The notes beneath the pieces are model-generated. The model saw only the letters and a program-made list of their open reading frames with translations. It searched no databases and was not told the origin of the DNA. Below, piece after piece: positions 1-6,602 of a DNA stretch of 7,011 nt. Position 1 is the stretch's first letter. The number at the start of each line of letters is the position of its first letter. Made by a program: the position numbers and the translations under genes. Source of the stretch: Zoogloeaceae bacterium (GTDB lineage: Bacteria > Pseudomonadota > Gammaproteobacteria > Burkholderiales > Rhodocyclaceae); contig JAITDH010000050.1 in assembly GCA_031282665.1 (NCBI GenBank), positions 1 through 7,011 on the forward strand, in the 5' to 3' direction.

Positions 1-728
1 GTCACCTCATCGACCGCCACCAGTCCCAGCCGCGCCCCGGCTTCGATCGCCATGTTGCAGAGCGTCATCCGCCCTTCCATGGAAAGGCCGCGAATCGCGG
101 CACCGGCGAATTCGATGGCATAGCCCGTGCCGCCCGCCGTGCCGATTTTCCCGATGATGGCAAGCGCCACGTCCTTGGCCGTCACGCCCTTGCCCAGCGC
201 GCCTTCCACCCGGATCAGCATGGTTCGGGATTTCTTCTGCACCAGGCACTGGGTCGCCAGCACATGCTCGACTTCCGAGGTGCCGATGCCGTGTGCCATG
301 GCCGCGAAGGCGCCATGCGTGGAGGTGTGCGAATCGCCGCAGACCACGGTCATGCCCGGCAGCACCGCGCCGTTCTCCGGCCCGATCACGTGGATGATGC
401 CCTGCCTTCTGTCCTTGAACGGGAAATAGGCCAGCGCGCCGGCCTCGCGGATGTTGGCGTCCAGCGTTTCCACCTGCTGGCGGGAAACGGGGTCCTGGAT
501 GCCCTCGTCCCAATGGTCGGTTGGCGTGTTGTGGTCGGCAGTCGCCACGACGGATGCAACGCGCCAGGGCTTGCGCCCCGCGAGCCGCAAACCCTCGAAA
601 GCCTGCGGGCTGGTCACTTCGTGCACCAGATGCCGGTCGATGTAGATCAATGCCGTGCCGTCCTCCTCCTGGCGAACGACATGGCTGTCCCACAATTTTT
701 CATAAAGGGTCTGCGGCATTTTTCGCAT
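1..728 (-). CDS. leuC: 3-isopropylmalate dehydratase large subunit LeuC (C-terminal part outside window)
   Basis: LeuC and LeuD form the cytoplasmic [4Fe-4S] isomerase that converts 2-isopropylmalate to 3-isopropylmalate in leucine synthesis. The visible 242 codons read as the N-terminal aconitase-like domain. They carry [12 protein letters not shown] near the start, DHNTPT (about residues 62-67 counted from the second Met) and [20 protein letters not shown] (about 127-146). The Fe-S cysteines lie in the part beyond the left edge. I chose the start at 728 because AGGA (737-740) sits 8 nt upstream. The in-frame ATG at 719, three codons later, matches the usual N-terminus (MPQTLYEK) but would have 17-nt spacing, so it remains possible. 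The gene follows pssA by 36 nt on the same strand with no terminator, so it is probably the sixth cistron of the ilv operon. In many betaproteobacteria leuA occupies this place. Confidence 0.95.
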   Translation of the reverse strand, partial: MRKMPQTLYEKLWDSHVVRQEEDGTALIYIDRHLVHEVTSPQAFEGLRLAGRKPWRVASVVATADHNTPTDHWDEGIQDPVSRQQVETLDANIREAGALAYFPFKDRRQGIIHVIGPENGAVLPGMTVVCGDSHTSTHGAFAAMAHGIGTSEVEHVLATQCLVQKKSRTMLIRVEGALGKGVTAKDVALAIIGKIGTAGGTGYAIEFAGAAIRGLSMEGRMTLCNMAIEAGARLGLVAVDEV

Positions 729-764
729 TTTTCTTTTCCTGCGAGAAGGGTAACGGGAATCCGG

Positions 765-1517
765 CTAGCGGCGGAAGAAGCGGATCAGCGCCAGCAGGTA
801 GCCGGAAAGAAGGTAGCAAAGGAAGAACCCGAAGAGCACGCCGGGGGTGTAGGTGGACACGAGGACGAAGGCGAGCACCAGGACGACGATGACGAAAAAG
901 GGCACGCTTCTTTTCAGGTTGATGTCCTTGAAACTGTAGAAGCGGATGCTGGAGACCATCGAGATGCCCGCGAACACGGTGGTGAAGGCGGCCAGCCAGC
1001 GCATCCACTGCATGTCGGCCTTGCCGATGCCGACATCCAGCATCAGCCAGACCAGTCCGACGACGAGCGCCGCCGCCGCCGGGCTGGGCAGGCCCTGGAA
1101 GTAGCGCTTGTCGGCGACTTCCAGGGTGGTGTTGAAGCGGGCGAGGCGAAGCGCCGCGCTGGCGCAGTAGATGAAGGCGGCCAGCCAGCCGAGGCGTCCC
1201 ATGCTGGAGAGCGCCCATTCGTACATGACCAGGGCCGGGGCGACGCCGAAGCACACCATGTCGGAGAGCGAATCGTATTCCGCGCCGAAGGCGGATTGGG
1301 TGTGGGTGAGGCGCGCCACCCGGCCGTCCAGGCTGTCCATCACCATGGCGACGAAAACGGCGATGGCGGCTTTTTCAAAGCTGCCCTGCATGGCCTGGAC
1401 GATGGCGAAGAAACCGGAGAACAGCGCGGCGGTGGTGAAGAGATTGGGCAAAAGATAGATGCCCCGCCGCCTGAGTTCGGGATTGAAGAGGGTTTTCCTG
1501 GGTTTGCTTTCAATCAT
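765..1517 (-). CDS. pssA: CDP-diacylglycerol--serine O-phosphatidyltransferase
   Basis: This integral membrane enzyme joins CDP-diacylglycerol and L-serine to give phosphatidylserine, the precursor of phosphatidylethanolamine. The 250-residue protein has the complete CDP-alcohol phosphatidyltransferase signature DGxxAR-x8-GxxxDxxxD: D64, G65, A68, R69, G78, D82 and D86. Several hydrophobic segments follow (about 90-105, 110-125, 145-162, 175-190, 205-222 and 226-245), and there is a [10 protein letters not shown] motif near 140-149. It is the type II (Bacillus-like, multi-spanning) form rather than the peripheral PLD-type PssA of E. coli. Its ATG lies inside the end of psd, an 8-nt overlap with no convincing SD, so translation is probably coupled to psd. 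Psd acts on this enzyme's product, so the pair forms a two-step pathway made from adjacent cistrons. Confidence 0.95.
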   Translation of the reverse strand: MIESKPRKTLFNPELRRRGIYLLPNLFTTAALFSGFFAIVQAMQGSFEKAAIAVFVAMVMDSLDGRVARLTHTQSAFGAEYDSLSDMVCFGVAPALVMYEWALSSMGRLGWLAAFIYCASAALRLARFNTTLEVADKRYFQGLPSPAAAALVVGLVWLMLDVGIGKADMQWMRWLAAFTTVFAGISMVSSIRFYSFKDINLKRSVPFFVIVVLVLAFVLVSTYTPGVLFGFFLCYLLSGYLLALIRFFRR

Positions 1518-2205
1518 GGCGAGGCCCGAGTTTGGGAAGTTCGGCGAGCAGGGTGCTCGCGGCGTACACCGTGTCGCCCAGGGTGACCCGCACCTGCGCG
1601 TCGAGCGGCAGGTAGACGTCGACCCGCGAACCGAAGCGGATGAAACCGTAGCGATCCCCGCGCCGGAGGCGTTTGCCGGGTTCCACGTAGTTGAGGATGC
1701 GCCGCGCGACGAGACCGGCGATCTGCACGCAGGTCACGTCCTGCCCGTCCTCGCTGCGCAGGCAGGTGGCGCAGCGCTCGTTTTCCGTGGAAGCCTTCGC
1801 CAGCGCGGCATTCAGGAAGCGCCCCGGATGATAGGAAACATGCCGGACTTCGCCGTCGATCGGCGAGCGGTTGGAATGGACGTTGAAAACGTTCATGAAC
1901 ACGCTGACCTTGAGCGCGCGGCGGGCCAGCCATTCGTCGTCGCATTCCTCGATGGCGACGACGCGCCCGTCGGCGGGCGCGGTCACCGCATAGCCATCCA
2001 CGCCGGCGACGGCGCGCGGCGGATCGCGGAAGAATTGCAGGGTAAACAGGAAGCCAAGCCCCAGGAAGCCCGCGACGATGGACCAGCCCAGCCATTGGCA
2101 GAGGAGGGCGAGACAGAAAAAGATGGCCAGGAAGAGCCAGCCTTCGCGGGCGACAAGGGGATGAGGGTAATCGGATGCCGGAGGGTTGGGAAGTTGAGTG
2201 GTCAT
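1510..2205 (-). CDS. psd: Phosphatidylserine decarboxylase proenzyme, short (Psd-A) type
   Basis: Psd converts phosphatidylserine to phosphatidylethanolamine with a pyruvoyl cofactor made by self-cleavage. The 231-residue product matches the short form: N-terminal [11 protein letters not shown] (13-23), a hydrophobic segment (about 24-58), FFRDPPR (58-64), PADG (77-80), [11 protein letters not shown] with His110, and RFGSRVDVY (190-198). Cleavage is expected between Gly192 and Ser193 to give the beta chain and the pyruvoyl alpha chain. The ATG at 2205 is the only sensible start: there is no later in-frame start before the conserved region, and earlier in-frame codons give a non-homologous extension. 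It has no SD. Instead its ATG overlaps the TGA of a small upstream open frame (ATGA). The gene end overlaps pssA by 8 nt. Confidence 0.94.
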   Translation of the reverse strand: MTTQLPNPPASDYPHPLVAREGWLFLAIFFCLALLCQWLGWSIVAGFLGLGFLFTLQFFRDPPRAVAGVDGYAVTAPADGRVVAIEECDDEWLARRALKVSVFMNVFNVHSNRSPIDGEVRHVSYHPGRFLNAALAKASTENERCATCLRSEDGQDVTCVQIAGLVARRILNYVEPGKRLRRGDRYGFIRFGSRVDVYLPLDAQVRVTLGDTVYAASTLLAELPKLGPRHD

Positions 2206-2273
2206 GGGCGCGGATGGCCGATCGGCAAGGCGGCGCGCAAGGCGCGGGGAAAATAAAAACGGACGAACATCAT
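2202..2273 (-). CDS. Candidate small leader ORF (22-23 aa) coupled to psd
   Basis: A minus-strand frame opens with ATG ATG at 2273/2270, preceded by AGGAG (2278-2282). The spacing is 4 nt to the first ATG and 7 nt to the second. It runs 23 codons and stops at a TGA overlapping the psd ATG (ATGA). The predicted peptide starts [12 protein letters not shown] and ends PIGHPRP. It is basic and partly hydrophobic, and I recognise no family. psd itself lacks an SD, so the simplest reading is that ribosomes start here and re-initiate at psd. The peptide may matter only as a ribosome loader. Coding use is not proven: the frame is short and could be chance. Confidence 0.4.
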   Translation of the reverse strand: MMFVRFYFPRALRAALPIGHPRP

Positions 2274-2277
2274 GGCG

Positions 2278-2282
2278 CTCCT
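2278..2282 (-). promoter_or_regulatory. Shine-Dalgarno AGGAG upstream of psd mini-ORF
   Basis: AGGAG on the minus strand lies 4 and 7 nt before two consecutive ATG codons. Neither ATG is in the psd frame. It is the only good ribosome binding site between ilvC and psd, and it decides that translation in this gap most likely starts on the mini-ORF rather than at psd itself. Confidence 0.55.
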
Positions 2283-2302
2283 GCGACGAGTTGGGGATGA
2301 AC

Positions 2303-2339
2303 GCGCCACCCGCCATGAAACGGAGCGGGCGGGCGGCGC
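2303..2339 (-). repeat. Strong 12-bp hairpin in the ilvC-psd gap
   Basis: On the minus strand, arm GCGCCGCCCGCC (2328-2339) pairs with GGCGGGTGGCGC (2303-2314) across a 13-nt loop. All 12 positions pair: 11 Watson-Crick and one G-U. It begins 7 nt after the ilvC stop and ends 20 nt before the AGGAG ahead of the mini-ORF. No U tract follows, so it is not a classic intrinsic terminator. An intercistronic stabiliser, a processing site or a partial attenuator between the amino-acid and phospholipid genes would fit. Confidence 0.6.
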
Positions 2340-2346
2340 ACCGGGT

Positions 2347-3426
<1,080 letters not shown>

Positions 3427-3918
3427 TCAGATGCGCAGGATGCGGTCGCTGCGGCCGATGCCGGAAACGCCAGTGCGCACGGTTTCCAGGATCAGCCCGG
3501 TATCGAGCGCGTTGATGAAGGAATCCAGCTTGGCGCTGGTGCCCGTCAATTCGATGATGTAGGTGGATTCGGTGACGTCCAGGATGCGCCCGCGGAAGAT
3601 GTCCGTCATGCGTTTCATCTCCTCGCGGTCCTTGCCCACGGCGCGCACCTTGATGAGCATCAGTTCGCGCTCGACGTGCGCGGATTCGGAAAGATCGACG
3701 ACCTTGACGATATCGACGAGCTTGTTCAATTGCTTGGTGATCTGCTCCAGGACTTCGTCGGAACCGCGGGTGACGATGGTCATGCGGGAGAGCGACTCGT
3801 CCTCGGTCGGCGCGACGGTGAGGGTCTCGATATTGTAGCCGCGCGCGGAAAACAGCCCCGCGACGCGGGAAAGCGCGCCCGCTTCGTTCTCCAGCAGGAT
3901 GGAAATGATATGTCGCAT
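3427..3918 (-). CDS. ilvH: Acetolactate synthase small (regulatory) subunit
   Basis: This regulatory subunit of acetohydroxyacid synthase activates the catalytic IlvB subunit and carries the valine feedback site. The 163 residues match the usual IlvH length. An N-terminal ACT domain spans about 3-76 (ISILLENEAGALSRVAGLFS), followed by the C-terminal ALS small-subunit domain (about 85-160, with RELMLIKV and DVTESTYIIELTG). Asn11, Gly14 and Asn29, positions linked to valine binding in E. coli IlvH, are all present, so valine inhibition is expected. The start has a strong SD, AGGGGAG (3924-3930), 5 nt upstream. It begins 11 nt after the ilvB stop. An open frame continues far upstream through ilvB in this frame, but homology and the SD fix the start here. 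Confidence 0.97.
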   Translation of the reverse strand: MRHIISILLENEAGALSRVAGLFSARGYNIETLTVAPTEDESLSRMTIVTRGSDEVLEQITKQLNKLVDIVKVVDLSESAHVERELMLIKVRAVGKDREEMKRMTDIFRGRILDVTESTYIIELTGTSAKLDSFINALDTGLILETVRTGVSGIGRSDRILRI

Positions 3919-3929
3919 GCTTTCTCCCC

Positions 3930-5642
3930 TTACATCGTTTCGCACAGATCTTCGGCCAGGAGCATTTCGGTCAGCCCCTTGCCCGCCGCCACCATCGGAA
4001 ACACATTGGCCGTCGGATCGATGATGACATCCATGAACACGAGCCGGTCCCTGTATTCCGTGAACGCTTTTCTCAGGGCGGGCTCCACCTCCTCCGGCGT
4101 CTCGATCTTCAGGCCGACATGGCCATAGGCCTCCGCCAGCTTGACGAAATCGGGCAGCGAGGTCACGTAGGACTGCGAATAGCGCTTGGAATAGAACATT
4201 TCCTGCCACTGGCGCACCATGCCCAACATGCCGTTGTTGAGGTTGATGATCTTGATCGGCAGCTCGAACTGCTTGCAGGTGGAAAGCTCCTGGATGCACA
4301 TCTGGATGGAACCCTCGCCGGTGACGCAGGCCACCGTCGCGCCGGGGTTGGCGAAACTCACCCCCATCGCGTAAGGCAGGCCGACACCCATGGTGCCCAG
4401 CCCGCCGGAATTGATCCAGCGCCGGGGCTGGTCGAACTTGTAGAACTGCGCGGCGAACATCTGGTGCTGGCCGACGTCGGAGGTGATGAAGGCCTCGCCT
4501 TTCGTGACCTCGTAGAGCTTCTCCACGACGAACTGCGGCATGATGCGCTTGTCCTGCCGGTACTGGAGGCCGTTGCGGGCGCGCCAGCCTTCGATCTGCC
4601 GCCACCAGGCGGGCAGTTCCGGGGAAGCGCGGAAACCTTCGTCCAGTAGTTTCAGCATTTCGTCCAGCACGTCGGCAACGTTGCCGACGATGGGAATGTC
4701 GGCGCGCACCCGCTTGGAAATGGAAGAGGGGTCGATATCGACATGGATGATCTTGCGCGGCTCGGCGACGAAATGCTCGACATTGCCGACCACCCGGTCG
4801 TCGAAGCGCGCGCCGACCGCCAGCACCACGTCGGCATGGTGCAGGGCCATGTTCGCCTCGAACGTGCCGTGCATCCCGGGCATGCCGAGATTCTGCCGGT
4901 CCGTGCCGGGAAAGCCGCCCAGCGCCATCAGGGTATTGGTGACCGGGAAATCCAGCCGCCGGGCGAAATCGGTCAGCAGCGGCGCCGAATCGGAAAGAAT
5001 GACGCCGCCGCCGATGTAGATCAGCGGACGCTTGGCTTCCAGGAGAAGCTGGACGGCCTTCTTGATCTGGCCCAGATGCCCCTTGACCACCGGATTGTAG
5101 GAGCGCATCGCCACCCCGGCCGGATAGGAAAATTCGCAGCGATCCGCCGTGATGTCCTTGGGCAGATCCACCACCACCGGGCCGGGCCGCCCCGTGGCCG
5201 CGATATGGAAGGCTTTTTTCAGGGTCATCGCCAGATCGCGGACGTCCTTCACCAGGAAATTGTGCTTCACGCAAGGGCGGGTAATGCCCACCGTGTCGCA
5301 CTCCTGGAAAGCGTCCTGGCCGATGTAGGAGGTGCCGACCTGGCCGCACAGCACCACGATGGGCACCGAATCCGAATGGGCCGTGGCGATGCCAGTCACC
5401 GCGTTGGTCACCCCCGGGCCGGAAGTCACCATCGCCACGCCGACCCGGTGGGAAGAACGGGAATAGGCATCCGCCGCATGCACGGCGGCCTGTTCATGGC
5501 GCACCAGGATGTGCTTGATTTCGTCCTGCTTGAACAGCTCATCATAGATGTGCAGCACGGACCCGCCCGGGTAGCCGAACACATGCTCCACCTTTTCTTC
5601 CTGAAGGCACCTGATTACAATCTCTGCGCCGCTGAGTATCAT
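3930..5642 (-). CDS. ilvB: Acetolactate synthase large (catalytic) subunit, ThDP-dependent
   Basis: The catalytic AHAS subunit condenses pyruvate with pyruvate or 2-oxobutyrate, the first common step of valine, leucine and isoleucine synthesis. The 570 residues hold the three ThDP-enzyme domains. They are the Pyr domain with catalytic Glu50 (VRHEQAAVHAADAY), the central FAD-fold domain (about 190-330, with GARFDDRV), and the PP domain with the ThDP/Mg motif from about 442 (GEGSIQM) to Asn469-Asn470. The usual GDG appears as GEG. The start is ATG 5642, giving MILSGAEIVIRCLQEE, as in homologues. A TTG at 5672 in the same frame has GGAG 7 nt upstream, but it overlaps the predicted -10 box and would lie outside the transcript. 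The gene is called ilvB here; ilvI is an equally common name for this type. Confidence 0.96.
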   Translation of the reverse strand: MILSGAEIVIRCLQEEKVEHVFGYPGGSVLHIYDELFKQDEIKHILVRHEQAAVHAADAYSRSSHRVGVAMVTSGPGVTNAVTGIATAHSDSVPIVVLCGQVGTSYIGQDAFQECDTVGITRPCVKHNFLVKDVRDLAMTLKKAFHIAATGRPGPVVVDLPKDITADRCEFSYPAGVAMRSYNPVVKGHLGQIKKAVQLLLEAKRPLIYIGGGVILSDSAPLLTDFARRLDFPVTNTLMALGGFPGTDRQNLGMPGMHGTFEANMALHHADVVLAVGARFDDRVVGNVEHFVAEPRKIIHVDIDPSSISKRVRADIPIVGNVADVLDEMLKLLDEGFRASPELPAWWRQIEGWRARNGLQYRQDKRIMPQFVVEKLYEVTKGEAFITSDVGQHQMFAAQFYKFDQPRRWINSGGLGTMGVGLPYAMGVSFANPGATVACVTGEGSIQMCIQELSTCKQFELPIKIINLNNGMLGMVRQWQEMFYSKRYSQSYVTSLPDFVKLAEAYGHVGLKIETPEEVEPALRKAFTEYRDRLVFMDVIIDPTANVFPMVAAGKGLTEMLLAEDLCETM

Positions 5643-5671
5643 GGTTGCAACCGATCCGCTGAAAACTTGCA

Positions 5672-5700
5672 AAGATAGTCTCCGCTTTGCCGTTGGTCAA
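5672..5700 (-). promoter_or_regulatory. Predicted sigma70 promoter of the ilvBHC-psd-pssA-leuC operon
   Basis: On the minus strand TTGACC (5695-5700, 5 of 6 matches to TTGACA) is separated by exactly 17 nt from TATCTT (5672-5677, 4 of 6 matches to TATAAT). Transcription would start near 5665, leaving a leader of only about 23 nt before the ilvB ATG. That leaves no room for a leader peptide or attenuator from this promoter. The -35 box abuts the end of the minus-strand heptad array. This is prediction by eye only. Confidence 0.65.
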
Positions 5701-5736
5701 GCGACAGGAGGACAGGAGACAGGAAACAGAGGACAG
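5701..5736 (-). repeat. Five-unit CTGNNNN heptad array upstream of ilvB
   Basis: Read on the minus strand from 5736 to 5701, five units begin with CTG. Their variable four bases are TCCT, TTTC, TCTC, TCCT and, after one extra C, TCGC. The last unit ends at the base before the predicted ilvB -35 box. It mirrors the plus-strand array at 5858-5892. Confidence 0.75.
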
Positions 5737-5741
5737 AAGTA

Positions 5742-5756
5742 GGGCGCGCTGCGCCC
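5742..5756. repeat. Perfect 6-bp palindromic hairpin between the heptad arrays
   Basis: GGGCGC (5742-5747) and GCGCCC (5751-5756) are perfect inverted arms around a 3-nt loop, 5 nt inside the left inverted-repeat arm. No T tract follows on either strand. It could be an operator-like site or simply a GC-rich palindrome. Confidence 0.4.
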
Positions 5757-5762
5757 GCCCGC

Positions 5763-5851
5763 CTGTAATCTGCAATCAGAAAAACCTACGGAGCACGGAG
5801 CACATATGCCACACACGCAACCCCTGACGACTGACCACAGACCACAAAGCG
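5763..5851 (+). repeat. Short degenerate heptad runs in the intergenic spacer
   Basis: Three further 7-nt-period runs can be read on the plus strand. CTGTAAT and CTGCAAT (5763-5776) are followed by a weaker CAGAAAA. CGGAGCA is repeated exactly (5789-5795 and 5796-5802). CTGACGA and CTGACCA (5824-5837) are followed by CAGACCA and CAAAGCG (to 5851). Each run differs in sequence but keeps the same period, and two of the three share the CTG core of the flanking arrays. Confidence 0.55.
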
Positions 5852-5857
5852 CGCGCT

Positions 5858-5892
5858 CTGTCCTCTGTCACCTGTCTCCTGTCTCCTGAATC
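5858..5892 (+). repeat. Five-unit CTGNNNN heptad array just before the RDD gene
   Basis: Five uninterrupted 7-nt units begin with CTG, with variable four bases TCCT, TCAC, TCTC, TCTC and AATC. The array ends 2 nt before the ATG at 5895, so it occupies the position where a ribosome binding site would be. Read toward its gene it has the same polarity as the minus-strand array before ilvB. Confidence 0.8.
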
Positions 5893-5894
5893 GC

Positions 5895-6323
5895 ATGCCC
5901 CCGCCCGGATTTCTCCGCTGCCTGGCCGCGCTGATCTACGAAAGCCTGCTCCTCCTGGGCATCGTCGCGATCGGCTGCGTGCTGCCCTACATCCTGCTCG
6001 GTGCCCTGGCCGGGGTCGGAGCGCCGGCCTGGGTCGAGCAACTGCACTTTTTCCTCCTCCTCGGACTCTACTTCACCTGGTGCTGGCTGCACGGCGGCCA
6101 GACGCTGGCCATGAAGACCTGGAAGATCCGCGTCGTCGACAAGAGCGGGCAGGCGCTGCGCCCCATGCAGGCCCTCCTCCGCTACCTCGCCGCCTGGCCC
6201 AGCCTGTTCTGCTTCGGCCTCGGCCTTCTCTGGCGCTTTCTCGACCCGGAACGGCAATTCCTCCACGACCGCATCGCGGGCAGCCGGTTGATACTGGTAG
6301 CCCCGTCGGAAGAATCCGCATAG
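5895..6323 (+). CDS. RDD-family small integral membrane protein
   Basis: The 142-residue product has the RDD-family layout. An N-terminal RCLAALIYESLLLL (8-21) leads into a first membrane segment (to about 40). A second segment spans about 50-66. Then come the conserved GQTLAMKTWKIRVVD block (68-82), a third segment (about 95-115) and the closing LDPERQFLHDRIAGSRLI (116-133). The Asp normally found in the first segment (YD) is Glu16 here; Arg8, Asp117 and the HDR at 124-126 are kept. The molecular role is not established; some family members are proposed transporters. No SD precedes the ATG, because the heptad array fills that position, and no better in-frame start exists before the conserved region. 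It is divergent from ilvB. In some betaproteobacteria an RDD gene lies near ilvB, so the pairing is probably old. Confidence 0.85.
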   Translation: MPPPGFLRCLAALIYESLLLLGIVAIGCVLPYILLGALAGVGAPAWVEQLHFFLLLGLYFTWCWLHGGQTLAMKTWKIRVVDKSGQALRPMQALLRYLAAWPSLFCFGLGLLWRFLDPERQFLHDRIAGSRLILVAPSEESA

Positions 6324-6326
6324 CGC

Positions 6327-6586
6327 GAACGAACCGCAGTATCGCTCAGGTATACGACCATCAAGGCAAGCACGAAGAGGCACCGAAAGAGTATCGGAAA
6401 GCTCTAGTCGTCCTTGAAAAAGCGCTGGCGGAACTTCTCAAGACGTACAGGATTCAACGGCGCGCGCTCAAGGAAACACACCCGGAGACAATGGGCACGA
6501 AAGCCAGTATGGAGACCGTCTACTCAAAAACCGCCCTCGCAAGGCAAAAACCTTTCGCGCAATGGCTCGAGGAAGCCTTGCGCTGA
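6327..6586 (+). pseudogene. TPR-repeat coding remnant without a start
   Basis: An open frame from just after the RDD stop to the TGA at 6584-6586 encodes a protein resembling kinesin-light-chain-like tetratricopeptide repeats. SIAQVYDHQGKHEEAPKEY with RKALVVLEKAL matches a TPR helix pair. HPETMGTKASMETVYSKTA matches the start of the next repeat, then the resemblance breaks down. A proline replaces the usual Leu/Ala in EEALxxY. There is no ATG, GTG or SD before the TPR segment; the first Met codons come deep inside it. GC is about 54% (98 of 180 bases at 6361-6540), against about 70% in a 60-base sample of the RDD gene. The remnant looks like the tail of an acquired, decayed TPR gene. A short live gene is unlikely but not excluded. 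Confidence 0.5.
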
Positions 6587-6602
6587 AACCGCGAGTCCTG
6601 GG

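Larger units (their letters stand above)
5713..5881. repeat. 25-bp imperfect inverted repeat flanking 119 nt
   Basis: Left arm 5713-5737 and the reverse complement of right arm 5857-5881 match at 23 of 25 positions; the two adjacent mismatches are at 5724-5725. Similarity continues outward with small indels to GCGA at 5701 and its complement at 5894. The arms are made of the two heptad arrays. The spacer contains a small perfect hairpin (GGGCGC 5742-5747, GCGCCC 5751-5756) and shorter heptad runs. No target-site duplication or reading frame suggests a transposon. Confidence 0.75.

Noticed and set aside
264..1586. A 440-codon open frame on the plus strand antisense to leuC and pssA
   Set aside because: It lies opposite two clear genes, is rich in Gly, Ala, Arg and His as expected of an antisense frame in GC-rich DNA, and shows no recognisable domain or SD.
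2206..2316. In-frame N-terminal extension of psd starting at 2316
   Set aside because: The added 37 residues do not resemble the family, there is no SD, and the start lies inside the hairpin loop after ilvC.
3427..5349. A 640-codon minus-strand frame running through ilvB into ilvH, suggesting a fusion
   Set aside because: The upstream part is out of frame with ilvB and has arginine/glycine-rich shadow composition. The real ilvH starts at 3918 with a strong SD and family-typical N-terminus.
5670..5672. TTG start for ilvB with GGAG 7 nt upstream
   Set aside because: It overlaps the predicted -10 box and adds ten residues not typical of the family. The ATG at 5642 matches the usual N-terminus.
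4743..5678. A 311-codon plus-strand frame opposite ilvB
   Set aside because: His/Arg/Gly-rich antisense shadow of a strongly conserved gene, with no independent support.
5542..5775. A minus-strand frame with a leucine-rich stretch (LLLSSVSCLLSSC) upstream of ilvB, tempting as an attenuator leader peptide
   Set aside because: The leucines come from translating the CTG heptads. The frame starts at TTG without an SD, continues well into ilvB out of frame, and lies upstream of the predicted transcription start. No terminator/antiterminator pair is visible.
5701..5892. CRISPR array
   Set aside because: The units are 7 nt with no spacer structure, and there is no cas gene nearby.
5701..5894. Insertion of a MITE-like element with 25-bp terminal inverted repeats
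   Set aside because: The arms are themselves tandem heptads, I see no target-site duplication, and the outer similarity fades with indels rather than ending sharply. A repeat-array origin is simpler.
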